This document shows, in pieces, positions 42,706-50,629 of a stretch of 55,240 bases of DNA (position 1 is its first letter; every line of letters begins with the position of its first letter). This DNA comes from Methylibium sp964622685 (GTDB taxonomy: Bacteria; Pseudomonadota; Gammaproteobacteria; Burkholderiales; Burkholderiaceae_C). Location of the stretch: the NCBI GenBank assembly GCA_964622685.1, contig CAZUUU010000005.1, positions 1 through 55,240 of the forward strand, in the 5' to 3' direction. Made by a program: the position numbers and the translations under genes. The notes under the pieces were generated by a model. That model did no database searches and was not told the origin of the DNA. It saw only the letters and a list, made by a program, of their open reading frames with translations.

Positions 42706-43898
42706 TGCAGGACCTCGGTCAACGCGAAGATGGGCATGTACATCAGCACGACGACGAAACCGATGACCACGCCCATCACCAGCATCATCACCGGACCGAT
42801 CACCCGCCCCACCCAGTCGGCCGCTCGACCCACCTCGTCCTCGTGGAAGTCGGCCGCGCGGTCGATCATCTCGGCCAGGCGCCCGGTGGCCTCGCCGACG
42901 CGGAAGAAGCGTTCGGCGACCGGCGTGCTCAGGCCCTGCTCCGCAAGACTGACGGAGAACGACCGGCCTTCCGCGATGCCGCGCCGCGCCGCCTGGAGCC
43001 GCTGCGCGGTCGACGGCGGCAGCACGCCGGCCGCCAGCTCGAGCGAGGCGACCATCGGCATGCCGCCCGACAGCAGCAAGGCCAGCGTGCGATAGAGGCG
43101 CGCCATCTCGGCGGTCGAAAGCAGCTCGCGCACCCGCGGAACGGTCCGCACCAGCAGCACGAGGGCGGCGCGGCCGTAGCCGGCCCGCCAGGCCAGCGCC
43201 CCCGCGACTCCGAGCAGCAAGACCACGAACGCGCTGAAGAGCGGTTGCGCTGCGAGGGCGGTCCCGGCCATCAGCAGCCATCGCGAGGCCAGCGGGATGC
43301 GGTCGCCGAGGTCGTCGTAGACCTGGGCGAAGCGCGGCACCACGTAGCCGACCAGGAACAGCAGCACCGCCGCGCTGACGGCCAGCAGGATCATCGGGTA
43401 CAGCGCCGCGGTCATCAGCTTGGCGCGCAGCTCGCGAGCCAGTCGTCGATAGTCGACGAACCGGCGCAGCGCCGGGACGTAGTCGCTGGTCCGCTCGGCC
43501 GCACGCATCGACTCGACCAGCAGCAGCGGAAACACCGTGCGCTGCGCCGCCATGGCGCCGGACAGCGGCAACCCCTCTCCGATCGATCGGACCAGCGCGG
43601 CGATGGCCACCGAACCACGGCCATGGCCCTTGGCCGCCAGCGTCTGCAGGGCCTCGGGCACGGCCACGCCGGCTTCCAGCATCGCCAGCAATTCCTGGCA
43701 AAAAAGATCCAGGTCGAAGCGGGATGCGTCCGCCCCTCGCGCATCGAGCGGCAGGCCACCGGCGCGCATCGGCCGGACCTCGAGGACGGTCATGCCGTCA
43801 CGCGCCGCCGCCCGCCGCGCGGCCGTCGCATCGGCCGCGTCGACGATCAGGCGGCGCTCCGCCCGGGCAGGATCGAGGGCCAGTACGGCGAACTGCAC
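42702..43898 (-). CDS. gspF: Inner-membrane platform protein GspF/PilC family
   Basis: A 398-residue polytopic protein that anchors the secretion ATPase. The GTG at 43898 (then QFAVLALDPARAERR) gives the family's usual length; the upstream part of the open frame is gspG read in another frame. Two GspF repeats are present: the first with FDLDLFCQELLAMLEAGVAV and SIGEGLPLSGAMAAQ, the second with TAEMARLYRTLALLLSGGMP and VAERFFRVGEATGRLAEMID. Three membrane segments are visible (LAVSAAVLLFLVGYVVP; LFSAFVVLLLGVAGALAW; VMMLVMGVVIGFVVVLMYMP). It ends in the GTGA overlap with gspE. Confidence 0.94.
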   Translation of the reverse strand: MQFAVLALDPARAERRLIVDAADATAARRAAARDGMTVLEVRPMRAGGLPLDARGADASRFDLDLFCQELLAMLEAGVAVPEALQTLAAKGHGRGSVAIAALVRSIGEGLPLSGAMAAQRTVFPLLLVESMRAAERTSDYVPALRRFVDYRRLARELRAKLMTAALYPMILLAVSAAVLLFLVGYVVPRFAQVYDDLGDRIPLASRWLLMAGTALAAQPLFSAFVVLLLGVAGALAWRAGYGRAALVLLVRTVPRVRELLSTAEMARLYRTLALLLSGGMPMVASLELAAGVLPPSTAQRLQAARRGIAEGRSFSVSLAEQGLSTPVAERFFRVGEATGRLAEMIDRAADFHEDEVGRAADWVGRVIGPVMMLVMGVVIGFVVVLMYMPIFALTEVLQ

Positions 43899-43920
43899 GG
43901 TGAGGTCCGGCTGGCCGATG

Positions 43921-44364
43921 TCAGCGCTCGACCACGACGTCCTGGGCGTCACCGGTGCCGCCGGCCTGGCCGTCCTTGCCGAGGGTGAGCAGATCGAAGT
44001 CCCCCCGTGCTCCCGGCGCGCGGTACACATAGGGACGGCCCCAGGGATCGCTGGGCGCATCGCGCTTGAGGTAGGGCCCGGCCCACCGCGCCTCCTCGTC
44101 GGGCTTGGTGAACAGCGCCGCGAGCCCCTGCGCGGTGGTCGGGAAGCGGCCCGTGTCGATGCGGTAGGCGTCGAGCGCCTTCTCGATCGAATCGAGCTGC
44201 GCACGGGCCACCTGCGTCTCGCTCTTGCCGATCTGGTTGAAGAAGCGCGGCGCGACCAGGCCGGCGAGCAGGCCGATGATGACGAGGACCACCAGCAGCT
44301 CCAGCAAGGTGAAGCCGCGCGGCCGCGAGAGCGGCAGCCCCGATCGGCACGACGCGAGGCTCAT
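43921..44364 (-). CDS. gspG: Major pseudopilin GspG
   Basis: A 147-residue prepilin with a class III leader: RPRGFTLLELLVVLVIIGLL, cleaved at G-F, with glutamate at +5. The body is classic GspG: QVARAQLDSIEKALDAYRID, TGRFPTTAQGLAALFTKP, APSDPWGRPYVYRAPG and FDLLTLGKDGQAGGTGDAQD, including the aspartates of the calcium site. It builds the pseudopilus that pushes substrates through the secretin. It is the first secretion gene after epsA, separated from its stop by a single base. Confidence 0.96.
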   Translation of the reverse strand: MSLASCRSGLPLSRPRGFTLLELLVVLVIIGLLAGLVAPRFFNQIGKSETQVARAQLDSIEKALDAYRIDTGRFPTTAQGLAALFTKPDEEARWAGPYLKRDAPSDPWGRPYVYRAPGARGDFDLLTLGKDGQAGGTGDAQDVVVER

Positions 44365-44365
44365 G

Positions 44366-45223
44366 TCACGTGTCCCCCGCGCCGTGGCCGGCCGAACGCA
44401 TGCTCGATGCGCCGAGCAGCTTCATCGAGATCGCCTTGGACACCGCCTGGGCCCGGTTGGTGGCGTTCAGCTTGCGAAGGATCTTCTGGACATGGTTCTT
44501 CACCGTCAGCGGGCTGATGCTGAGGATCATCCCGATCTCGTGATTGCTCTTGCCATCGCGGATCCACCGCAGGATCTCGACTTCGCGGTCGGTGATCGTG
44601 GCATCCCGGTGCTCGCCCGAGTCGACTTCGGCCACCGGCCGCTCGCGGACCAGCGCCCGGCTGTAGGCGCTGAAAATGTGCGGGACCAGCACCTGGGCGA
44701 GCCGCTGGTCGGTGTCGGTGGACGGGCGAATCAGCGACACGAACGCGAAGAAGCAGTGCGCCGACGCTGACGCCTGGGCGCGCGGGATCCCATGCACGAT
44801 GCAGTCGGCGAAACCCAGCGCCGCCAGTTCGCCACCGAGACGCGCGTCGGCGGACCGCGCGGTGTCGCGGCTGATCAGCATCGGCTCGTAGCCATCGCCG
44901 ATCCAGCGGTCCACGAGGTCATTGGCCAGGCCATCGCGCGGGTGGCACAGCCGCGCCAGCGCCTCCGGATCGACCGGCACGCTGTAGTGGTAGTCGAACA
45001 TCATGCGCGCGCTCTGGTTGCGCGGCATGCCGCACACCAGCACGTCATGCGGCAACACCGCCTGCAGCCGCACCTGGGCCCAGACGAAGAACTCGTAGCG
45101 ACGCCGCACCTGCACGGCGTCGGCGATGACCGACAGCAGCGTCTGGGTGCTGGCACCCATCAGGACGGGGTGCTCGTCAGGCGACGGTTGGGGGAGCGCC
45201 AGGGGTACTGCAGACATGGACAT
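44366..45223 (-). CDS. epsA: LuxR-family transcriptional regulator, EpsA type
   Basis: A 285-residue regulator. The N-terminal two-thirds is an EpsA-type sensor region (VRRRYEFFVWAQVRLQAVLP, VLVCGMPRNQSARMMFDYHY); the C-terminal LuxR helix-turn-helix is at about 210-265 (ITDREVEILRWIRDGKSNHE, LTVKNHVQKILRKLNATNRA). EpsA proteins are known from exopolysaccharide and PEP-CTERM loci of betaproteobacteria such as the methanolan cluster of Methylobacillus. Here it stands between the sugar-phosphate transferase gene and gspG, one base from the latter, so it is probably co-transcribed with the secretion genes and may regulate them. It is also a candidate for binding the palindromes at 12479 and 18749. 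Confidence 0.88.
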   Translation of the reverse strand: MSMSAVPLALPQPSPDEHPVLMGASTQTLLSVIADAVQVRRRYEFFVWAQVRLQAVLPHDVLVCGMPRNQSARMMFDYHYSVPVDPEALARLCHPRDGLANDLVDRWIGDGYEPMLISRDTARSADARLGGELAALGFADCIVHGIPRAQASASAHCFFAFVSLIRPSTDTDQRLAQVLVPHIFSAYSRALVRERPVAEVDSGEHRDATITDREVEILRWIRDGKSNHEIGMILSISPLTVKNHVQKILRKLNATNRAQAVSKAISMKLLGASSMRSAGHGAGDT

Positions 45224-45253
45224 CGGGACGACCAGCGGGTGGGTGGGCAGCGC

Positions 45254-46663
45254 TCAGTACGCGTTCGTCCGCGCCAGCACGATTCGCACGGTGCGCCATA
45301 GGATCAGCAGGTCGAACGCCAGTGACCAGCGTCGCAGGTATTCGAGATCGAAGTCGATGCGGCGCTGCATCTTCTCGACGGTCTCGGTCTCTCCGCGCAG
45401 CCCGTTGACCTGGGCCCAGCCCGTGATCCCGGGCTTGACCTTGTGGCGCAGCATGTAGCCCTTGATGCGCTGCCGATAGAGTTCGTTGTGCGCGACGGCG
45501 TGCGGTCGAGGACCGACCAGGCTCATCGAGCCTTGCAGGACGTTCCACAGCTGTGGCAGCTCGTCGAGCGAGGTCTGACGCAAGCACGCGCCCCAGCGCG
45601 TCACCCGCTGGTCGCCACGCCGGGCCTGACTCACCGTCTCGCCGTCCTCCGCGACGGTCATGGTGCGGAACTTCAGCACGACGATCTCCCGCCCGTCGAC
45701 GCCATAGCGGCGCTGCCGGAACAGGATCGGCCCCGGCGAGGACCGCCACACGCCCCAGGCCGCGACCAGCATGACCGGCCACAGGAGCGCCAGCATCGCG
45801 ACCGACAGCAGCACGTCGCTGCCGCGCTTGAGCAGGCCGGCCGCGCCGACGAACGGCGTCTCGCAGACCGCGACGACGGGCATGCCGTTGAGGTCGTCGA
45901 TGCGGGCCTGGATCAGGTCGAAGACGAAGATGTCGGGCACGAAGTAGACCGAGGCCGTCGTGTCCCTCAGTTGATCGAGCAACTGCGCCACACGGGCTTG
46001 CGCGTGCATCGGCAGCGCGATGAAGACCGTCTCGATCCCCCGGCACTTCACCTGCTCGGCGACGTCGTCGACGCCGCCGAGCACGGGGGCGTCGTCGAGC
46101 GCCCCGCCGCTGTCCACGTCGTCGCAGAAGTAGCCGGCGAAGCGATAGCCCAGGCCGCTGTCGGCCTGAAGGTGAGCGGCGATCTGGCGTCCGAGCGGCC
46201 CCGACGAGACCACCACCGCCTGGCGCACGCCATCAACCGCCAGCAACTGCGGCAGCAGCATCGGCAGCAGTCGATGGGCGGTGTACTGCAGCGTCGGCGT
46301 CAGCACCAGCCACACGGCGATCAAGCGCGGGTCGAAGTGCCCGAGAAAGCGCGTCGCATACCCGAGGAAGGCCAGGACCACGGAGATCCAGAGCCAGCGC
46401 GTCAGAAGACTCACGAGCAACTGCCGGGGCTGGCGCGGCAGCGACGGATCGCCAGGGAAGCTGAGCGCGAACGCCAGCAGCAGCAACAGCAGCTCCGCCC
46501 CCGTGAAGGGAACGCCGGTCACAAGGCTGCTCACGAGCAGCGACCCGCCAGCCAGCACCGGCTCGACGAACACCCGCACCGCCCACACGATCGAGCGATG
46601 GCCGCGGCCTAGCGGGACGCGTGGCGACGTGGCAAGCATGTGGGCGGATGCGGTGAAAGGCAC
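45254..46663 (-). CDS. Undecaprenyl-phosphate glucose (sugar) phosphotransferase, EpsB/WcaJ type
   Basis: A 469-residue membrane enzyme that moves a sugar-1-phosphate from a UDP-sugar to undecaprenyl phosphate, the first step of exopolysaccharide repeat-unit synthesis. Four N-terminal membrane helices (about 25-135), a Rossmann-like CoA-binding region (about 145-260; VVVSSGPLGRQIAAHLQADS), a fifth helix (VLLSVAMLALLWPVMLVAAW), and the catalytic domain with FRQRRYGVDGREIVVLKFRT, TSLDELPQLWNVLQGSMSLV, GPRP and KPGITGWAQVNGLRGETET. The start may be GTG at 46663 or ATG at 46639. It lies 30 bases upstream of epsA. Other glycosyltransferases and export genes are not in the window. Confidence 0.92.
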   Translation of the reverse strand: MPFTASAHMLATSPRVPLGRGHRSIVWAVRVFVEPVLAGGSLLVSSLVTGVPFTGAELLLLLLAFALSFPGDPSLPRQPRQLLVSLLTRWLWISVVLAFLGYATRFLGHFDPRLIAVWLVLTPTLQYTAHRLLPMLLPQLLAVDGVRQAVVVSSGPLGRQIAAHLQADSGLGYRFAGYFCDDVDSGGALDDAPVLGGVDDVAEQVKCRGIETVFIALPMHAQARVAQLLDQLRDTTASVYFVPDIFVFDLIQARIDDLNGMPVVAVCETPFVGAAGLLKRGSDVLLSVAMLALLWPVMLVAAWGVWRSSPGPILFRQRRYGVDGREIVVLKFRTMTVAEDGETVSQARRGDQRVTRWGACLRQTSLDELPQLWNVLQGSMSLVGPRPHAVAHNELYRQRIKGYMLRHKVKPGITGWAQVNGLRGETETVEKMQRRIDFDLEYLRRWSLAFDLLILWRTVRIVLARTNAY

Positions 46664-46820
46664 GGACGCTATCCGTGCGATGTGACGACTTGCTTAACTG
46701 CTCTCGCGGCAGACCCTGAGGAACCGGGGACCCAAGGACACGCCGCATTCGCGCGATCGACACAGTCGGCGCCCCGCAATGCGGCGCATCGCGCCGGACG
46801 ACGCGGCGCGCGGTGCGCCG

Positions 46821-47432
46821 TCAAACCGGGCGCCGACGACGTCGCGTCGCCACGGCAACCACGCCGAGTCCGGCCAGCATCAGCGCGATGGCGCCGGGCT
46901 CCGGGACCGGCGCGACGCTGACGTTGAACCGCACCACCAGGTCATCGAAGTCGAGATCGGTGCGGGGCCAGCCATCCTCGAACAGCAGGCGGCCCGACAG
47001 GCGTCCCGGATCGAGAACCAGGCCGAACTGGCTCGTGCTCCAGCCGTAGTTGGCGGCGTTGCTCACGACCGCCGACTTGCCGCTGCTGCGGAAGCTGAAA
47101 TCCAGCAGGCCCGCCGCCAGGCTCGTCGTGATGAGGGTGCCGCGAGCCGCCGTGCTGTCGATCATCGACGACTCGCCAGGCCCGAAGAACTGGTTGCGCA
47201 GCGTCGTTTCGGCACCTTCGAGCGTGTAGGTGACGAAGGCCCGCTGGCCCTCGTCGAGGCGCAGGCGCAGTTGACCGACGACCAGATCGACGCCGGCACC
47301 GACGAACTGCGTCGACGCGGTCGTCGTGCGCAGCGCCGTCGGATTGACGACCTCGAGGAAGCTTTGGGCGCTCGCGGCGGGAGCCGCAGACAGCACGGCC
47401 GTGGCGGCCGTCGCCAGAAGGAGTCTGTTCAT
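46821..47432 (-). CDS. PEP-CTERM sorting-domain protein
   Basis: A 203-residue exported protein. Signal peptide from the ATG at 47432 (MNRLLLATAATAVLSAAPAA, then SAQ). The C-terminal sorting signal is VPEPGAIALMLAGLG, a hydrophobic stretch and RRRRRPV. The mature part is a beta-rich domain (FVTYTLEGAETTLRNQFFGP, YGWSTSQFGLVLDPG, DLDFDDLVVRFNVSV), like the DUF4114-type domains seen in other PEP-CTERM proteins. The upstream 395 bases, shared with the divergent CPBP gene, contain several CGATCGG elements. Confidence 0.88.
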   Translation of the reverse strand: MNRLLLATAATAVLSAAPAASAQSFLEVVNPTALRTTTASTQFVGAGVDLVVGQLRLRLDEGQRAFVTYTLEGAETTLRNQFFGPGESSMIDSTAARGTLITTSLAAGLLDFSFRSSGKSAVVSNAANYGWSTSQFGLVLDPGRLSGRLLFEDGWPRTDLDFDDLVVRFNVSVAPVPEPGAIALMLAGLGVVAVATRRRRRPV

Positions 47433-47827
47433 GATCCGTTCCGTTTCTGCAAGAGGGGTGATGCCGCCGGCCTGCGGCTGGACACATTGCGATGAAAGGC
47501 CGATGAGCCGGCGGTGAGCCATGTGCCCGCAGCGCGACTTCCTACCGGCACCAGCGTATCGAGCGCCCTCGATCGGAACAATCGCAGTTCGATGCCAAGT
47601 CTGAGAAAGCACAGTCCGATCGGACTATGTGAAACACATTCATTTGCGGTCTGCAGCCCGATCGGCCGTGCGCTGAACAGCCCAGCAGTGCGGCGCGGGT
47701 CGCCCGGCGGCCCTGCCGCGACTGACACAAGGCCGTCAATGCGCCGAACTACCGTCGGCGCGAATCATTGAACGGAATACCCTGCCACCGTTCCCCGCGC
47801 CTCGGGGGGCCATGGTTGTCGCTTCGC
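47433..47827. promoter_or_regulatory. Divergent regulatory region with spaced CGATCGG elements
   Basis: A 395-bp non-coding region between divergent PEP-CTERM and CPBP-protease genes, less G+C-rich than its surroundings around 47540-47680. CGATCGG occurs at 47570, 47617 and 47659; the middle copy is part of a perfect 14-bp palindrome AGTCCGA/TCGGACT at 47613-47626. The spacings are 47 and 42 bases, near whole or half helical turns. GATGAGCCG at 47502-47510 also matches one half of the palindromes at 12479 and 18749. It probably holds two promoters and regulator sites. Confidence 0.45.
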
Positions 47828-48505
47828 ATGGCCTCCTTGCATCTGTTGCACCCGGCGCTCATCCGTTGTCTGCCGTTCGCGCTCTTCATCGGATTGCTGG
47901 CGTTGCGCGGCGCTGTCGAAGGACACGTAGACACCCGCTGGCTCTACGGCCTGCAGGCCGGCGTCGCCGCCGTCGTCGTGGCCTTCCTGTTTCGCCACTA
48001 CGTCGAACTGCGCGACCCCTGGGCCCCGGGGCGCTCGTGGCCGCCCGCGCTGCTGGCGGCGTTGTCCGGCCTGGCGGTGGCAACGCTGTGGGTGCTGCTG
48101 GACGAACCCTGGATGCGACTCGGCGAGCCGATCACCAGCTTCGTCCCGCTGGACGCGGCGGGCCAGCTCGATGGGCCTCTGATCGCCGTGAGACTCGCGG
48201 GGGCGGTCCTGGTCGTGCCCCTCATCGAGGAGCTGTTCTGGCGCTCCTTCCTGATGCGCTGGATCGACCGTCGGCAGTTCCTGACGCTGGCGCCGCGCGC
48301 CACGAGCCGCTTCGCGCTGGTGGCCAGCTCGGCGGTGTTCGCCCTTGGCCACGACCTGTGGCTGGCCGGGCTGATCGCCGGCCTCGTCTTCGGTGCGCTC
48401 TACCGCCACACCGGTCAGCTCTGGCATGCGGTGCTGTCCCACGCCGTCGCCAACCTGGCGCTGGGCCTGTGGGTCGTTCACCAGCGCGCCTGGAGCTTCT
48501 GGTGA
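47828..48505 (+). CDS. CPBP-family intramembrane protease (exosortase-associated CAAX-protease type)
   Basis: A 225-residue polytopic membrane protein. Motif 1 is LIEELFWRSFLMRW (EExxxR-like), motif 2 FALGHDLWLAGLIAGLVFGA and motif 3 LWHAVLSHAVANLALG, the three catalytic segments of the CPBP/Abi glutamic protease family. This branch is regularly found with exosortase genes in exopolysaccharide/PEP-CTERM loci. The start is set at the ATG at 47828; a TTG at 47768 would add 20 hydrophilic residues. Several membrane helices are visible. The substrate is unknown; processing of sorted proteins is plausible given the exosortase gene 900 bases downstream. Confidence 0.87.
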   Translation: MASLHLLHPALIRCLPFALFIGLLALRGAVEGHVDTRWLYGLQAGVAAVVVAFLFRHYVELRDPWAPGRSWPPALLAALSGLAVATLWVLLDEPWMRLGEPITSFVPLDAAGQLDGPLIAVRLAGAVLVVPLIEELFWRSFLMRWIDRRQFLTLAPRATSRFALVASSAVFALGHDLWLAGLIAGLVFGALYRHTGQLWHAVLSHAVANLALGLWVVHQRAWSFW

Positions 48506-48544
48506 ACGACGACGCTCCGGCATGGCAGGCCCGGCGTCGCAGCG

Positions 48545-49426
48545 ATGGCTGAGTTCGTTGCGCTCGATCGACGGCGCTTCGCCGCCGCCGCGGCGGCGAC
48601 CGTCGCCGCCGGTCCGGCCCGGGCCTTGATGGCGGGCCAGGCGCCGGACTCGCCGCAAGCGCGTCTCGATGATCTCCGCAGATCGGCATTCACCTGCGCC
48701 GCCAGCGTGGCGGCTCGCGGCGGCACCTACAGCGCGGTCTGCATCGCGCCGCGCTTTGCGCTGACGGCGGGCCACGTGGCGGGCGACGGAAGAGGCCTGA
48801 TGCTGTTCCTGAACCTGGGCCGCGACCTGTCGCACCGCCGTGCCGTGACCCAGGTGCATCGGCATCCGCGGCCGCAACGCATCGAGTCCGGCTATCCGCA
48901 CGGCGACCTCGCACTGCTCGAGCTCGACGCGCCGCTGCCCGCCGAACTCGAACTGCCCCGCCTGGCGCGCCGGCCGATGCGTGCCGGCCAGCGGATCGAG
49001 ATCGCGGGCTACGGCGGCTCGGGTCCGGGCGATCGCGGGATGACAGTTGCCAGCCACCCGGCCCTGCGCCGCATCGGTGCCAACCGGATCGATCGCGTCG
49101 TACCGGACGCGGGCGCAGGCGACGACGGCCCGCTGCTCTACCTGTTCAGCTTCGACCCGCCAGGCACCGGCCGCGAAGGTCCGGCGGCGTCGCTGGGCAA
49201 CCGCGTCGAGACCGGGCTGGCCGCGGGCGACTCGGGCAGCCCGGCTTTCACGATGGAAGACGGGCGCCCGGCTCTCGTCGGGATCAACACCTTCGTGACG
49301 CGCAGCCGGCCGGACGAGGCACCGACCTACACCTTCGGCACCGTCGGCGGCGGCGAGGCCCTGAGGGCGCATGGCCGATGGCTGCGGTCGGTGCTGGGAG
49401 CGGAACCCTGGAGCGGTCCGGCATGA
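48545..49426 (+). CDS. Trypsin-like serine protease with a Tat signal
   Basis: A 293-residue secreted protease of the S1 (chymotrypsin) fold. The N-terminus LDRRRFAAAAAATVAAGPARA is a twin-arginine signal. The triad is visible: His in FALTAGHVAGDG, Asp in GYPHGDLALLELDAP, Ser in GLAAGDSGSPAFTMED. Ends in EPWSGPA without a membrane tail. It is a paralogue of the protease at 50630-51673: both share xxFDxPxGxG...LGNxVETGLAxGDSGSPA and TFGTVGGG. The exosortase gene starts inside its stop (ATGA), so the two are translationally coupled. Its export path differs from that of its paralogue, which has a Sec-type signal. Confidence 0.9.
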   Translation: MAEFVALDRRRFAAAAAATVAAGPARALMAGQAPDSPQARLDDLRRSAFTCAASVAARGGTYSAVCIAPRFALTAGHVAGDGRGLMLFLNLGRDLSHRRAVTQVHRHPRPQRIESGYPHGDLALLELDAPLPAELELPRLARRPMRAGQRIEIAGYGGSGPGDRGMTVASHPALRRIGANRIDRVVPDAGAGDDGPLLYLFSFDPPGTGREGPAASLGNRVETGLAAGDSGSPAFTMEDGRPALVGINTFVTRSRPDEAPTYTFGTVGGGEALRAHGRWLRSVLGAEPWSGPA

Positions 49427-49932
49427 GCACACCGCTGCGCCTGGCCGTGTTCGCTCTGGTCTTCCTGCTGCTCCATGCACTGACAAGCTGGAGCGACGGC
49501 TTCGAGCGCTGGTTCATCGAAGACCTGAGCGTGCCGCTGGCGGCGTGGCTGCTGAACACCTCGGGCCTGGCGGCCGAGGCCGTCAGTGCGTCGGGCTCGC
49601 GCCTGGTCGCATCGGGCGGCGGGCTGAACGTCCTGCAGGGGTGCGAGGGACTCGACGTGCTGGCCCTCTGGATCGCCGCGGTGGCCGCCGGGCCCTTCAG
49701 CTGGCCCGGCCGCCTGCTCGGTTGGACTCTGGGCAGCCTGCTCGTGTTCGCACTCAACCAGCTGCGCCTGCTCAGCCTCTTCGGCATCTACCGCGAGCAC
49801 CGCGCCTGGTTCGGGGACGCCCACGGCTTGTGGTGGCCCCTGGCGCTGGTCGGCGCGGTGTTCCTGCTCTACCTGGCGTGGCAGCGCTGCTTCTCGCCGC
49901 CGCAGCGCGCCCCGGCCGCCGGCGCCGCATGA
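49423..49932 (+). CDS. Short exosortase (XrtH-like)
   Basis: A 169-residue membrane transpeptidase-like protein of the exosortase/archaeosortase family. Start at the ATG at 49423, overlapping the protease stop. The active site is visible: Cys74 in LNVLQGCEGLDVLALWIA, Arg115 in ALNQLRLLSLFGIY, and His134 in FGDAHGLWWPLALV. Five or six membrane helices. It lacks the long N-terminus and extra domains of XrtA or XrtB (about 300-500 residues) and is closest in length and motif layout to XrtH. It would cut and transfer C-terminal sorting signals at the outer face of the inner membrane. Clients near it are the protease at 50630 and perhaps the protein at 53104. Confidence 0.88.
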   Translation: MSTPLRLAVFALVFLLLHALTSWSDGFERWFIEDLSVPLAAWLLNTSGLAAEAVSASGSRLVASGGGLNVLQGCEGLDVLALWIAAVAAGPFSWPGRLLGWTLGSLLVFALNQLRLLSLFGIYREHRAWFGDAHGLWWPLALVGAVFLLYLAWQRCFSPPQRAPAAGAA

Positions 49933-50570
49933 GTTCGATGAGGCCGGCCTCGGCCCTCGCCAGCACGGCGCTGCGCGTCCTGCTGGTGCTGGCCTCGAGC
50001 GCGGCGCTGGCCCTGCCTTTCCAGCAGCGGCTGGTCGACGGCCTGCTGCCAGCCTGGCGCGTCGCCATCGAGCATCTGGAACCGGACTTCAAGGTCACCG
50101 ATCTCCGCAGTTCCTCCGGCCCGCCGCGGCCGAGCATCGATCTCACCGTCACGCCGGCGCGCTACATGATCGTCGGCGCACGCGCGATCGCGCCGGACGC
50201 GGCCGCGCAGGCCCGGTCGTCGACGCCGCGCGGCGCCGTCTGGCTGGTCGTCACCGTGTTTGCGGCCGGCCTCGCCGTCTGGCCGCTGCGGTTCGGTGCG
50301 CGCGAGATGGCGTGGCGACTGCTCGCCGGCCTGCCGCTGCTGGCGGCCCTGCTGCTGGTCGACGTGCCGCTCGCGCTGGTCGGCCCGCTGCGCGCCATGC
50401 TGGTCGAGACGCTGGATCCGCACGGCTGGCACCCCTGGGTGGCTGCGTCGGCCTTCATGCGCGGCGGCGGTCGTGTGATGGTCAGCCTGCTGGCAGCGTC
50501 GGCCGCATGCCTGTGCGTGCAAGTCGCAATGCGCCGGCCCGTCACTCCCCGCGACGGGGCGCGTCAATGA
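49929..50570 (+). CDS. Exosortase-associated membrane protein
   Basis: A 213-residue protein starting with ATGA overlap on the exosortase stop. One N-terminal membrane helix (LRVLLVLASSAALALPF), a periplasmic domain of about 85 residues (QQRLVDGLLPAWRVAIEHLE, IDLTVTPARYMIVGARAI), then three helices (AVWLVVTVFAAGLAVWPLRF; LLAGLPLLAALLLVDVPLAL; RVMVSLLAASAACLCVQVAM). I do not recognise a named domain, but short exosortases commonly have such a partner, and the coupling argues for a complex. The role (substrate delivery or a scaffold) is inferred from position only. Confidence 0.78.
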   Translation: MSSMRPASALASTALRVLLVLASSAALALPFQQRLVDGLLPAWRVAIEHLEPDFKVTDLRSSSGPPRPSIDLTVTPARYMIVGARAIAPDAAAQARSSTPRGAVWLVVTVFAAGLAVWPLRFGAREMAWRLLAGLPLLAALLLVDVPLALVGPLRAMLVETLDPHGWHPWVAASAFMRGGGRVMVSLLAASAACLCVQVAMRRPVTPRDGARQ

Positions 50571-50629
50571 TCTGCTCGGCGGACTGGGGCGTCACGGCAG
50601 GTTCATATCACCCGTCAAGCATCGAGTGC

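Noticed and set aside
42706..43701. Extended N-terminus for the GspE ATPase
   Set aside because: The extension is gspF read in another frame; the GTGA overlap at 42705 gives a normal GspE.
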